Assembly: GCF_004364175.1 (NCBI RefSeq)
Contig: NZ_SNZW01000013.1
Location: 610,726-674,725 of the forward strand
Reading direction: 5' to 3'
From: Maribacter caenipelagi
GTDB lineage: Bacteria > Bacteroidota > Bacteroidia > Flavobacteriales > Flavobacteriaceae
DNA: 64,000 bases
Shown here: piece by piece, positions 1-8,597 of the stretch
Position numbering within the stretch: the stretch's first letter is position 1
Layout of the letters: every line of letters begins with the position of its first letter
Position numbers and translations under genes: made by a program
The notes under the pieces: generated by a model
Told to the model about the DNA's origin: nothing
The model's input: only the letters and a program-made list of their open reading frames with translations
Database searches by the model: none

Positions 1-1514
1 GCGTTAAAACTCTGCACTTCTCTTTGATAACCAAGTGTTAAGTTCTGTAACTTAAAAGGTTGTAAATCTAATTTTATATCAATAACAGGTTGTGTATAGG
101 CTTGGTCTAAAAATCTGGAGTTATTTAAACCTAATACGGATTTTAAAACCGTTTTAGGAAATAACTTGTACTGCAAACCCACTAATACTACATGCGAAGT
201 TGCTTTATTATCGGTAACCGTATTTTCGGTAGATCTAAAGAAATAAGATACCGTACTTCTAAATTTAGTTGAAAAAGGTACATCTATCGTTGTATTTGTA
301 AAAAAGGCAGTGTTATTTCCATTATCAAAGGTATAGGCTGCATGCTCTTCAATTGTAGGGGTATGCATTAAGTTCAGTTTATTGATAAAACCTTTAGCAT
401 CTTTTTGATTTTTATAGAACTTTAATGTTTGGCTTGCCATATTGTATGCTGGTATAATCTTGTCAGATGCAAATAATGCATTTGCCTTACCTAAATTACC
501 ATCAAATGAGGCACTGTCATTAACCAAAATTCTATCATAACTTTCAACACTAGATTTAGCATCACCGGTATATAGACCTAACGTTGCTTTTAGGGCTAAT
601 ATCCAATTCTTATTGGGGTAATGAACTTCTAAACTATCAATCTTATTTCTAGCAGAAATAAACTTTCTGTTCCATATTAAGGCTTGTACAAACCTATCGT
701 ATGTGCTTTCGGTAAGTTTTACATCATTAATTTTATCAACCTTTACCATTGCACTTTTAGAGATGATAAGAGCTTCTTTATCATTCTCATCTATATGTTC
801 TGCCAATGCAATACCGTTTAGTGCGGTAATAGAATCTTTTGGGGTAGTTGCATATCTAACATACATACTTTTTGCCTTGTCTGCTTGTTTTATTATAAGA
901 TACAGGTTCGCCAAGTTGATCAATACATCTTTATCATCAGGAAAATCTTCAAAAATCTTCTTTAATGTTTGCTCTCCTTTTCCATATTGCTGATTGTTTA
1001 CAAACTCGTTGGCATAACCCAATCGCATAAATTTTCTAGAAATTTTTGCACTTTCATTTTCGGGCTGAAGTTCTATTGCTTTTTCGACCCAACTTAAGGC
1101 TAATTTATACTCTTTTAAATTACTTAACGTGTTTGCATACCCTAATACCGCACCAAATTTCTTTGGAAATTTATCTACTAAATCGGCATATAAAGGTTTG
1201 GCTTGTTCATACTCTTTCGCCCATAAATAAGATTCGTTGTAATTAATTAAAATTTCAAAATCACCAGGGTAATCTTCTAATAGATCAGAAAATAAACCTG
1301 TTGCTTTTTGAGGTTCGCCACTTAAGCCAACTGCTCGACCATAACACAGCAATGCCGTTTTATTGTTTGTGTCTGTTTTAATGTATTCACCAAAAAAAAG
1401 TTCTGCTTCTTGAAAATCACCTTTTTCCAAAAGACCAAAGCCTTTGGTCATATCAGATTGTGCTTTCAAGAAAGATGAGGTTAAAAGAATAAGGAATACT
1501 AAATTACGAATCAT
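1..1514 (-). CDS. TPR-repeat protein with C-terminal outer-membrane-type region (partial)
   Basis: Minus-strand reading frame starting at ATG 1514 and running off the left edge of the window without a stop, so only the N-terminal ~504 residues are seen. It opens with a signal peptide (MIRNLVFLILLTSSFLKAQS). About 300 residues of tetratricopeptide-like helices follow, with repeated W/Y-A-x-A-L and P-x-N/D patterns. The last visible part is rich in alternating aromatic and polar residues (for example TVSYFFRSTENTVTDN), as expected for an outer-membrane beta-barrel. TPR plus barrel is the layout of polysaccharide export proteins such as PgaA/BcsC, and the neighbouring glycosyltransferases and flippases fit that. 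The export role is inference; the barrel C-terminus lies outside the window. Confidence 0.7.
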   Translation of the reverse strand, partial: MIRNLVFLILLTSSFLKAQSDMTKGFGLLEKGDFQEAELFFGEYIKTDTNNKTALLCYGRAVGLSGEPQKATGLFSDLLEDYPGDFEILINYNESYLWAKEYEQAKPLYADLVDKFPKKFGAVLGYANTLSNLKEYKLALSWVEKAIELQPENESAKISRKFMRLGYANEFVNNQQYGKGEQTLKKIFEDFPDDKDVLINLANLYLIIKQADKAKSMYVRYATTPKDSITALNGIALAEHIDENDKEALIISKSAMVKVDKINDVKLTESTYDRFVQALIWNRKFISARNKIDSLEVHYPNKNWILALKATLGLYTGDAKSSVESYDRILVNDSASFDGNLGKANALFASDKIIPAYNMASQTLKFYKNQKDAKGFINKLNLMHTPTIEEHAAYTFDNGNNTAFFTNTTIDVPFSTKFRSTVSYFFRSTENTVTDNKATSHVVLVGLQYKLFPKTVLKSVLGLNNSRFLDQAYTQPVIDIKLDLQPFKLQNLTLGYQREVQSFN

Positions 1515-1626
1515 TTAAAGTGAGATTAATACTACAAATACCTAACGGTAATTATTGCGATTTATTTGTCTTTTTCAATATTGTAAAGATAAAATTGACT
1601 TCACCGATATGGAAGTAAGATAATTG

Positions 1627-1696
1627 CCATTCGTCTATAGTAATTGGTTATCGACCTAAAGCCCTTAAAAAACAAGGGTAGTCTTCATGATATTTG
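1627..1696 (+). promoter_or_regulatory. Putative activator site plus -7 box upstream of flippase 1 (site A)
   Basis: CCATTCGTCTATAGTAA at 1627-1643 and a second half-site-like TCGACCTA at 1651 are followed by GATATTTG at 1689-1696, one mismatch from the Bacteroidota -7 consensus TAnnTTTG. The same arrangement recurs at 3143-3212 with exactly the same 62-bp offset and at 14639-14707 with 61 bp. No good -33 TTTG is seen, which fits an activator-dependent promoter. CCATTCGTC resembles the AlgR/LytTR-type half-site CCGTTCGTC; that family assignment is inference. Confidence 0.55.
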
Positions 1697-1739
1697 ATGT
1701 AGAACCAAGTCAATGTTGAGACTTAAAAAAAATATGATT

Positions 1740-2987
1740 ATGACAGCAATTAGACTAGTACTACACAGAATTTCTCCGGAAAAATTATTTATGGGCAGCG
1801 TACTTGTTGTAAATGGGGGTAATTATCTATATAATCTTGTTTTGGGTAGACTACTTGGTCCGGCTGTGTATAGCGAGGCTGCTTTATTGATTACCTTATT
1901 ATTGGTGCTTTCTTTTTTAGGAATGACTTTTCAACTGGCTACAGCTAAATTTGCAATTTTGTTCAGCAATGATGATTGGCTTGCTTTAGAGCAAATACTC
2001 TATAAGTATGCTTTAGGTTTTGGTTTAGTAATAGGTATTCTAATATTTGCCTTTGCAGGTAACTTACAAGAACTATTTCATACAGAATCTTCTTTGTTAT
2101 TTAAAACCTTCGCCGTTTCAGTGCCCTTATATTTTTTTATGTCGGTCAATAGAGGTAAATATCAAGGCAAGCAAGATTATCAGAAATTATCGCTTACGTA
2201 CCAAACAGAAATGTGGAGTAGGTTAGTGATCACACTTGGTTTATTATGGGTATTACCTTTTAAACCAACTTTTTTAGTAGCACTAGGAATTGGATTGTCG
2301 TTTGTATTCGGATTGATTCCTACCGACTTTAATATAAAGAGCATCATTCAAAAGGTTGCGCTATCTAAAGAAAATAAACGAAAAGTAATCAGTTTTATAG
2401 TATTGACCGCCTGTTATGAGCTTACCCAGATAATTATTAATAATAGTGATATTCTTTTAGTAAAGCATTATTTTGATACCGTAGACGCCGGACTCTATTC
2501 TTCTTTAGCCATGATTGGGCGTGCCGTTTATTTCGTAGCTTGGATGTTCGTAATGCTCTTGTTGCCTACCGTTATACAAAAACAAAAAGATGGAGAGGCA
2601 ACAGCTCCTATATTAATAAAATATGTTAGTTATGTTGGGCTTTTGGCTATCACTATAATTTTCTGCTGTGCTGTTTTTCCAGAATTAATTATTCAATTAA
2701 TGTTTGGCGAAGCCTATGTGTCAATGGCACCGTTATTATGGCAATATGCACTGGCAACTTCTTTATTTGCAATATCTAATATATTTGCCTACTACTTTTT
2801 ATCTCTGGATCAATATGTACCGGTAATACTTTCTGGTGTATTAGGTATATCGCAGATTGTCATGATCATTTTCTTTCATAGTACCTTATATATGGTAGTG
2901 CAGGTTCAAATTATAGCCATGGTTGCTTTGTTGGTGGCGCAGTTGCTTTATTTTGCTCATAATAATATATTGAACAAGACCTCTTGA
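1740..2987 (+). CDS. Oligosaccharide flippase-like polytopic membrane protein (copy 1)
   Basis: Hydrophobic protein of about 415 residues with roughly a dozen predicted membrane helices and the early signature NGGNYLYN-x3-GRLLGP, typical of Wzx/PST-type polysaccharide flippases of the MOP superfamily. These move undecaprenyl-linked sugars across the inner membrane. It is a close paralogue of the protein at 5932; most positions are identical. The reading frame is open from ATG 1713, but ATG 1740 (MTAIRLVL) aligns with the paralogue's start (MTAIKLAL), so 1740 is preferred. It has its own upstream motif and its own terminator at 3013. The paralogue lies in an operon between a receiver-GT2 protein and a GT4 gene, which supports a role in surface polysaccharide assembly. 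The substrate is unknown. Confidence 0.8.
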   Translation: MTAIRLVLHRISPEKLFMGSVLVVNGGNYLYNLVLGRLLGPAVYSEAALLITLLLVLSFLGMTFQLATAKFAILFSNDDWLALEQILYKYALGFGLVIGILIFAFAGNLQELFHTESSLLFKTFAVSVPLYFFMSVNRGKYQGKQDYQKLSLTYQTEMWSRLVITLGLLWVLPFKPTFLVALGIGLSFVFGLIPTDFNIKSIIQKVALSKENKRKVISFIVLTACYELTQIIINNSDILLVKHYFDTVDAGLYSSLAMIGRAVYFVAWMFVMLLLPTVIQKQKDGEATAPILIKYVSYVGLLAITIIFCCAVFPELIIQLMFGEAYVSMAPLLWQYALATSLFAISNIFAYYFLSLDQYVPVILSGVLGISQIVMIIFFHSTLYMVVQVQIIAMVALLVAQLLYFAHNNILNKTS

Positions 2988-3012
2988 TACTTCAATATTA
3001 GGTGAGTCTGGT

Positions 3013-3045
3013 CCGAAGAAATCCCCCATCTTCGGGCTTTTTTTT
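3013..3045 (+). terminator. Rho-independent terminator after flippase 1
   Basis: Stem CCGAAGA (3013-3019) pairs with TCTTCGG (3029-3035) around a 9-nt loop and is followed by a T-run at 3038-3045. It separates flippase 1 from the following glycosyltransferase, which therefore has its own promoter. Confidence 0.85.
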
Positions 3046-3142
3046 AATAATTCTGTCTTAAACCATTAACTTATGATTACTGCTGAAAAAGTTATTTGCC
3101 GATATATAAATTAGAATAATATGGCTTATCTAATTATAGCTT

Positions 3143-3212
3143 CCATTCGTCTATAGTAACCTTTCATCCACCTAAAATCGATCAAAAAGCCTTCTTCTTA
3201 ATTAGATATTTG
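3143..3212 (+). promoter_or_regulatory. Putative activator site plus -7 box upstream of GT4 copy 1 (site B)
   Basis: CCATTCGTCTATAGTAA at 3143-3159 is identical over 17 bases to site A. A degenerate second half TCCACCTA begins at 3167, and GATATTTG lies at 3205-3212. Offset from motif start to -7 box is 62 bp, the same as in site A. It lies downstream of a terminator and 40 bp ahead of the gene. Confidence 0.55.
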
Positions 3213-3251
3213 TAGAAGAAATAACCAAGCGACAAATTAAAACCTTAACCT

Positions 3252-4481
3252 ATGAGACTTGCAATTGTAACGGCATACCCCCCAAGCAAAGTAACACTTA
3301 CCGAATACGGATATCACTTGGTAAAACATTTCAGACTTCAAAAAGAAGTAACAGAAATTATTTTAATTACAGATAGGACCGAAGGTAATAAGGATTTAAA
3401 TTTTAAAGAAGACGGATGCAAAATTACCGTTAAGGAATGTTGGAGTTTTAATGACTACAAAAACATATTTAAAATCAATAGTGCTATTTCAGAAACAAAG
3501 CCCGATGCTGTACTTTTTAATTTACAGTTTTTAAAATTCGGGGATAAAAAAATTCCTGCCGCACTAGGTTTAATGTTACCACTAATGTGTAAGTTAAAAG
3601 GAATACCTACTATTTCTTTACTACATAATATATTAGAGCAAGTAGATTTAGACAACGCTGGTATTACCTCAAATAAACTTCTACAGAAAGTTTATAATGG
3701 TATCGGCTATGTATTAACAAGATGTGTTTTGGCGTCAGATGTTGTTGCAGTGACTATTAGCAAATATCAATCAATCTTAGAGAACAAATATCAATCTAGA
3801 AATGTGGCCATAATTCCGCATGGCTCTTTCGAAACTCCGCCAACTCCGGATTATAGCTTACCTGCAGGACCAAAAAAAATAATGGCTTTCGGTAAGTTCG
3901 GTACCTATAAAAAGGTTGAGATAATGATAGAGGCAATTGAGTTAATTAGACAACGAACTAATGAAGATATCCAAATAGTGATTGCCGGTACGGATAGCCC
4001 AAATACACCAGGATACTTAGAAAGTGTGAAAAAGAAATATGCTAATGTAGAGCAATTGGTTTTTACAGGTTATGTTGCAGAAGAAGATGTTCCGGTATTA
4101 TTTGGTGAAAGCGCTGTAATTGTTTTTCCATATACATCTACAACAGGTAGTTCTGGTGTATTGAACCAAGCTGGTAGTTACGGTAAAGCGGTTGTATTAC
4201 CAGATTTAGGTGACCTTAGTATACTTGTAAAAGAAGAAGGATATAAGGGAGAGTTCTTTAATCCTGAAAGTGCAGCTTCATTAGCAGACGCCATTGAAAG
4301 AATTTTGCAACATGATTCTTATAGAACATATTTGGCAAAAGCAAATTTTCGGGCAGCGTGTTCTTTTCCAATGGAAACTATTACGAAAATGTATGTAGAA
4401 TATTTTAAAGTATTACAAGTGGCAAAACTTAAAGGTTTCACTTTAGATGTACCTATGGTAGAAAAAGAATTAATGGCATAA
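3252..4481 (+). CDS. GT4-type glycosyltransferase (copy 1)
   Basis: Protein of 409 residues with a GT-B fold pattern. The N-terminal Rossmann half begins MRLAIVTAYPPSKVTLTEYG. The C-terminal donor-binding half has GKFGTYKKVE, VIAGTDSPNTPGY and FPYTSTTGSSGVLNQAGSYG, the last resembling the nucleotide-sugar region of GT4 retaining enzymes. It is closely paralogous to the protein at 7253, with the same length and mostly identical residues. It is preceded by a flippase paralogue and followed by a strong terminator. It probably adds a sugar to a lipid-linked oligosaccharide on the cytoplasmic face; donor and acceptor are unknown. Confidence 0.82.
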   Translation: MRLAIVTAYPPSKVTLTEYGYHLVKHFRLQKEVTEIILITDRTEGNKDLNFKEDGCKITVKECWSFNDYKNIFKINSAISETKPDAVLFNLQFLKFGDKKIPAALGLMLPLMCKLKGIPTISLLHNILEQVDLDNAGITSNKLLQKVYNGIGYVLTRCVLASDVVAVTISKYQSILENKYQSRNVAIIPHGSFETPPTPDYSLPAGPKKIMAFGKFGTYKKVEIMIEAIELIRQRTNEDIQIVIAGTDSPNTPGYLESVKKKYANVEQLVFTGYVAEEDVPVLFGESAVIVFPYTSTTGSSGVLNQAGSYGKAVVLPDLGDLSILVKEEGYKGEFFNPESAASLADAIERILQHDSYRTYLAKANFRAACSFPMETITKMYVEYFKVLQVAKLKGFTLDVPMVEKELMA

Positions 4482-4502
4482 ACTTTCTGGTTAGGTTTTG
4501 TG

Positions 4503-4537
4503 AAAAAGGGGGTAGTGTGGTTAGCTACTCCCTTTTT
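4503..4537 (+). terminator. Rho-independent terminator after GT4 copy 1
   Basis: A 13-bp stem (4503-4515 with 4525-4537, one G-T pair) and a 9-nt loop; the right arm ends in a T-run. Confidence 0.85.
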
Positions 4538-4753
4538 ATTTTCATCAATTTAATTGGCATTTTTAATTATATAGGGCTATTCTACTATTAAAATATTTAA
4601 ATAATTTAAAATGGGAGTATTACTGGTTTTTAGGTAAGTCTCAGTAGGTTAGGGGGCTTAAGCTTACTGTTTTTTTTTATTTTTTTGCTCTAGAACTACA
4701 ATTTTTGTGAAATTATGCGTTATATGTAAGTTAAATCTTACTTACGTAAAACC

Positions 4754-5893
4754 ATGAAAATACTAACCATTGATGATCAACAGCTTATTTTATTGTCTGT
4801 TGAAAAAAGACTTACCGAATTAGGTTATGATGTAAAAACGGCCGATTCTGGTCAAAAAGGAATTGAAGTATATGATTCATTTGAACCAGATTTAGTTCTT
4901 GTTGATATTAATATGCCAGATATGTCTGGTTTAGATGTTGTTAAACATATTAAAACAAGTAAACGTAATACTACACCGGTATTAGTTATGTCTGGTAACA
5001 CCGAAGAAAATATAATTACAGATGGCTTTAATTTAGGCATCGACGATTATATGAAAAAGCCTGTGAGTTTGTCTGAAATGGCAGCTCGTATTAAAAGGTT
5101 GATCGGTGCGCCAGTTATCGAACTGAATGCTCAAGAGTCTACTAGCACTAGAATGCTCCAAAAAAATTGTGTTGGTGTTGTTATACCTTGTTATAATGAA
5201 GAAGAACGTCTTTTAGGTAAAGAATTCAGAGATTTTGCGCATAGTAACCTAGGCTACCACCTTTGTTTTGTAAACGACGGTAGTACAGATAAAACACTCG
5301 AAGTTTTAGAAGAATTAAAGAAAGGTAACGAAAGCAATATTAGTATATACGATTGCGAGAAAAATGGTGGTAAGGCCGAAGCGGTACGCTTGGGTATGTT
5401 ACACATGGCAAAAGATCCTCAATTAGATTATATAGGGTTTTTAGATGCCGATCTCTCTACCGATTTTAGAGATTTTGATGATTTAGTAGAAACTTTAGAT
5501 CAATCTGATTTTAAAATTGTCAGTGGTTCTAGAATGAGTAGAATGGGTGCAGATATTACAAAAGAATCTGCTCGTAAGATAATTAGTATGACCATTAATC
5601 TTATCATTAGAACCATTTTAAGAATGCCTTTTAATGATACGCAATGTGGTGCTAAAGTAATGGACCGTTCAGTTGTTCCCTTACTTTTTAATAAGCCATT
5701 TATTACCAAGTGGTTGTTCGATGTTGAAATGTTTATACGAATGAGAAAATACTATGGTAAAACCGAAGCTAAAAAACTTATTTGTGAACAGCCATTAAAA
5801 AGATGGATTCATGCCGATGGTTCTAAACTATCAATGAAAGATTCTGTCAAAATCGTTGGTCAGTTGGCAAAAATCGCCTTTGTCTACAGATAA
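4754..5893 (+). CDS. Receiver domain fused to GT2 (polyprenol-phosphate-type) glycosyltransferase, copy 1
   Basis: Residues 1-118 form a CheY-like receiver: acidic pair D7/D8, phospho-acceptor D51 in LVLVDINMPDMSG, switch S80 and conserved K102. There is no DNA-binding output domain. Residues ~135-379 are a GT-A family 2 transferase of the dolichyl/undecaprenyl-phosphate sugar synthase type: VIPCYNEEERLL, FVNDGSTDKT, NGGKAEAVR and the metal-binding-like FLDADLSTD. There is no obvious C-terminal membrane anchor. It is first in an operon with a flippase (38-nt gap) and a GT4 gene (49 nt). Phosphorylation control of a sugar-transfer step is the natural inference. A close copy lies at 14742. Domain calls are firm; the regulatory mechanism is untested. 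Confidence 0.85.
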   Translation: MKILTIDDQQLILLSVEKRLTELGYDVKTADSGQKGIEVYDSFEPDLVLVDINMPDMSGLDVVKHIKTSKRNTTPVLVMSGNTEENIITDGFNLGIDDYMKKPVSLSEMAARIKRLIGAPVIELNAQESTSTRMLQKNCVGVVIPCYNEEERLLGKEFRDFAHSNLGYHLCFVNDGSTDKTLEVLEELKKGNESNISIYDCEKNGGKAEAVRLGMLHMAKDPQLDYIGFLDADLSTDFRDFDDLVETLDQSDFKIVSGSRMSRMGADITKESARKIISMTINLIIRTILRMPFNDTQCGAKVMDRSVVPLLFNKPFITKWLFDVEMFIRMRKYYGKTEAKKLICEQPLKRWIHADGSKLSMKDSVKIVGQLAKIAFVYR

Positions 5894-5931
5894 ATAAGTA
5901 CTACCGAACCCCCGAAAACCCTATCAAAATC

Positions 5932-7203
5932 ATGACAGCAATTAAATTGGCTTTAAAGCGGATCTCCTCTAAACATTTGTTTATGGGCAGTGCTGTGCTG
6001 GTAAATGGTGGTAACTATTTATACAACTTACTCTTAGGCAGACTACTTGGTCCTGAGGCATTTGCCGATGCCGCCCTATTGGTAACATTACTTTTAGTGT
6101 TGTCTTTTGTTGGTATGACTTTTCAATTAGCGACCACAAAATTTGCTGTGCTATTTACAGGTTACACGTGGGTCGCTTTTAAGAATACCATGTATAGATA
6201 TGCATTGGTATTCGGTGTCTTTACCGGTATTTTGGTTCTCATTTTTTCGAAAAATCTACAAGAACTTTTTAATACGCAGAATCATTACATGTTCATGATT
6301 TTTGCTGTTGCCATACCCTTATACTTTGTTATGAGTGTTAACAGAGGTAGGTTTCAAGGAAAGCATGATTTCGGAAAATTGGCAGGTACCTACCAAACTG
6401 AAATGTGGAGTAGGTTATTGATCACTTTTGCCTTGCTGTTATTGCTACCCTTTGAACCGGGAATCTTAATTGCGGCAGGTATTGCACTTTCTTTTGTATT
6501 CGGACTTTTTCCGTCAGATTTTAAAGGAGTTCAGGTTTTTTCAAAAGACAAATTAGCTGCGGTAGATTTAAAACAAGTCTGGATTTTTATCGGTCTTACG
6601 GCGGGTTATGAACTTACCCAGATTATTATAAACAATAGCGATATTCTGTTGGTCAAGCATTATTTCGATGATAAACAAGCAGGCTTGTATTCATCATTGG
6701 CATTGATCGGTAGGGTAGTGTACTTTGTGGCTTGGATGTTTGTAATGCTGTTAATGCCTACGGTAATTCAAAAACAAAAAGACGGCGAGCCTACGGCTCC
6801 TGTACTCTTTAAGTATGTATTCTTTATTGGTGGTTTATCGACCTTCATAGTTTTTGTATGCTTTCTGTTTCCGAATTTGATTATTACGTTAATGTTCGGT
6901 GATGCCTATTTATCTATTGCACATCTGCTTTGGAAGTATGCCTTGGCGACATCACTATTCGCAGTCTCTAATATTTTTGCTTATTACTTTCTTTCGTTAA
7001 ATCAATATTCACCTGTAATATTATCAGGTTTATTGGGTTTCTCTCAAGTAGTACTAATCATGCTATATCACGATAATCTTGAAACCGTAGTTCACATGCA
7101 AATCATTGCCATGGTCATATTATTGGTAGCACAGTTATTATTTTTTATCATCAAGAATAAAAAGGATTCATCAGCCTTAAAAGAACAAAATAATTTGGTT
7201 TAG
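5932..7203 (+). CDS. Oligosaccharide flippase-like polytopic membrane protein (copy 2)
   Basis: Protein of 423 residues, closely similar along its length to the flippase-like protein at 1740, with the same NGGNYLYN-x3-GRLLGP signature near residue 25 and about 12 hydrophobic segments. It belongs to the MOP/Wzx-type flippase group (inference from pattern). It is the middle gene of a three-gene operon with the receiver-GT2 protein 38 nt upstream and a GT4 transferase 49 nt downstream. Start ATG 5932 (MTAIKLAL) is well placed after the intergenic gap. The order receiver-GT2, flippase, GT4 suggests assembly and translocation of a lipid-linked glycan. Confidence 0.82.
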   Translation: MTAIKLALKRISSKHLFMGSAVLVNGGNYLYNLLLGRLLGPEAFADAALLVTLLLVLSFVGMTFQLATTKFAVLFTGYTWVAFKNTMYRYALVFGVFTGILVLIFSKNLQELFNTQNHYMFMIFAVAIPLYFVMSVNRGRFQGKHDFGKLAGTYQTEMWSRLLITFALLLLLPFEPGILIAAGIALSFVFGLFPSDFKGVQVFSKDKLAAVDLKQVWIFIGLTAGYELTQIIINNSDILLVKHYFDDKQAGLYSSLALIGRVVYFVAWMFVMLLMPTVIQKQKDGEPTAPVLFKYVFFIGGLSTFIVFVCFLFPNLIITLMFGDAYLSIAHLLWKYALATSLFAVSNIFAYYFLSLNQYSPVILSGLLGFSQVVLIMLYHDNLETVVHMQIIAMVILLVAQLLFFIIKNKKDSSALKEQNNLV

Positions 7204-7252
7204 CACGACTATGCCGACACAAAACAACCCTATTTAATAAAATTTAGCTCAA

Positions 7253-8482
7253 ATGAAATTAGCAATCGTAACCGCCTATCCGCCTAGTAAAGTAACTTTA
7301 ACAGAGTATGGCTATTACTTGGTAAAACACTTTAGACTTCAAGAAGAAGTGACCGAATTAATTCTGATTACTGATCGAACCGATGAACCTAAAGACTTAA
7401 ACTTTGAAGAGAACGGTTGTAAGATTACGGTGAAAGAATGTTGGAGCTTTAATAGTTACAGCAATATATTTAGTATTAGTAAGACTATTTCGCAAACAAA
7501 GCCAGATGCCGTTTTGTTCAATCTACAGTTTTTAAAATTCGGAGATAAGAAAATACCGGCTGCACTTGGGTTGATGCTTCCTTTTATTTGCAAGTCTAAG
7601 GGTATACCAACTATTTCATTATTACATAACATTTTAGAACAAGTTGATTTAGAGAATGCAGGCTTTACTAAAAACAAGCTGTTACAAAGTATCTATAATT
7701 TTATAGGTACGACATTGACCAAGTTTGTATTAGCTTCAGATATACTTGCCGTTACTATTAGTAAATATGTGACTACACTTGAAGATAAGTACAAGGTTAA
7801 GAATGTAGCTTTAATTCCGCATGGTGCTTTTGAAACTCCGCCAGAGCCCGATTTTAAACTTCCGGCAGGTCCAAAACAGGTAATGGCTTTCGGTAAGTTC
7901 GGTACGTATAAAAAAGTAGAAATACTTATTGAGGCCGTAGAAGAAATTAGAGCTCGAACCAATGAAGATATAGAAATTGTTATCGCGGGTACAGACAGCC
8001 CAAATACCCCTGGTTACTTAGAAGAAATGAAGCAGAAATATAGCCATGTACCTCAAATCAGGTATACCGGTTATGTAGCAGAAGAAGATGTGCCGAAAAT
8101 ATTTGGTGCTAGTGCTGTAACTGTTTTTCCTTATACTTCTACCACCGGTAGTTCTGGGGTTTTACACCAAGCTGGTAGTTATGGTAACGCTGTTGCCTTA
8201 CCAGATTTAGGTGACTTAAGTGTTTTAGTAAAGGAAGAAGGTTATGTAGGCGAGTTTTTTGATGCTCATGATACTTCATCTCTAGCAAACGCCATTGAGA
8301 AAATTATTACCGATGATACTTATAGAATACAATTGGCGAAACAAAATTATAAAGCGGCATGTTCATTACCAATGTCTGCCATTACACAAATGTATATAGA
8401 TTACTTTAAGGCAATCCAGAAATCGAAAGAAAGCGGTTTCAATATTGATATATCAACTATGGAGAAGAAATTGGTTCATTAA
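7253..8482 (+). CDS. GT4-type glycosyltransferase (copy 2)
   Basis: Protein of 409 residues, a paralogue of the one at 3252 with the same length and the same motifs: MKLAIVTAYPPSKVTLTEYG, GKFGTYKKVEI, VIAGTDSPNTPGY and FPYTSTTGSSGVLHQAGSYG. The GT-B fold with a C-terminal GT4-like donor-binding half suggests a retaining glycosyltransferase using a nucleotide sugar. It is the last gene of the 4754-8482 operon, closed by a strong terminator at 8505. Whether the two copies use different sugars cannot be read from the sequence. Confidence 0.82.
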   Translation: MKLAIVTAYPPSKVTLTEYGYYLVKHFRLQEEVTELILITDRTDEPKDLNFEENGCKITVKECWSFNSYSNIFSISKTISQTKPDAVLFNLQFLKFGDKKIPAALGLMLPFICKSKGIPTISLLHNILEQVDLENAGFTKNKLLQSIYNFIGTTLTKFVLASDILAVTISKYVTTLEDKYKVKNVALIPHGAFETPPEPDFKLPAGPKQVMAFGKFGTYKKVEILIEAVEEIRARTNEDIEIVIAGTDSPNTPGYLEEMKQKYSHVPQIRYTGYVAEEDVPKIFGASAVTVFPYTSTTGSSGVLHQAGSYGNAVALPDLGDLSVLVKEEGYVGEFFDAHDTSSLANAIEKIITDDTYRIQLAKQNYKAACSLPMSAITQMYIDYFKAIQKSKESGFNIDISTMEKKLVH

Positions 8483-8504
8483 GAATCGATATGGTTAGTA
8501 TTTG

Positions 8505-8533
8505 AAGGCTGGTGTGGTAACCAGCCTTTTTTT
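8505..8533 (+). terminator. Rho-independent terminator after GT4 copy 2
   Basis: Stem AAGGCTGGT (8505-8513) with ACCAGCCTT (8520-8528), 6-nt loop, then a T-run. It faces the end of the convergent glycosidase gene at 8598. Confidence 0.88.
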
Positions 8534-8597
8534 ATGCCTATTATTTAGATTCTTAAAATGGAAGTCGATAGGTTAGAAATAAAGTGGAATACTTACG

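Noticed and set aside
4636-4655. GTCTCAGTA upstream of receiver-GT2 copy 1 as a fourth copy of the CGTCTAyAGTAA motif
   Set aside because: It lacks one base and the flanking conservation, and its distance to the nearest -7-like box (AATTTTTG at 4700) does not match the other three.
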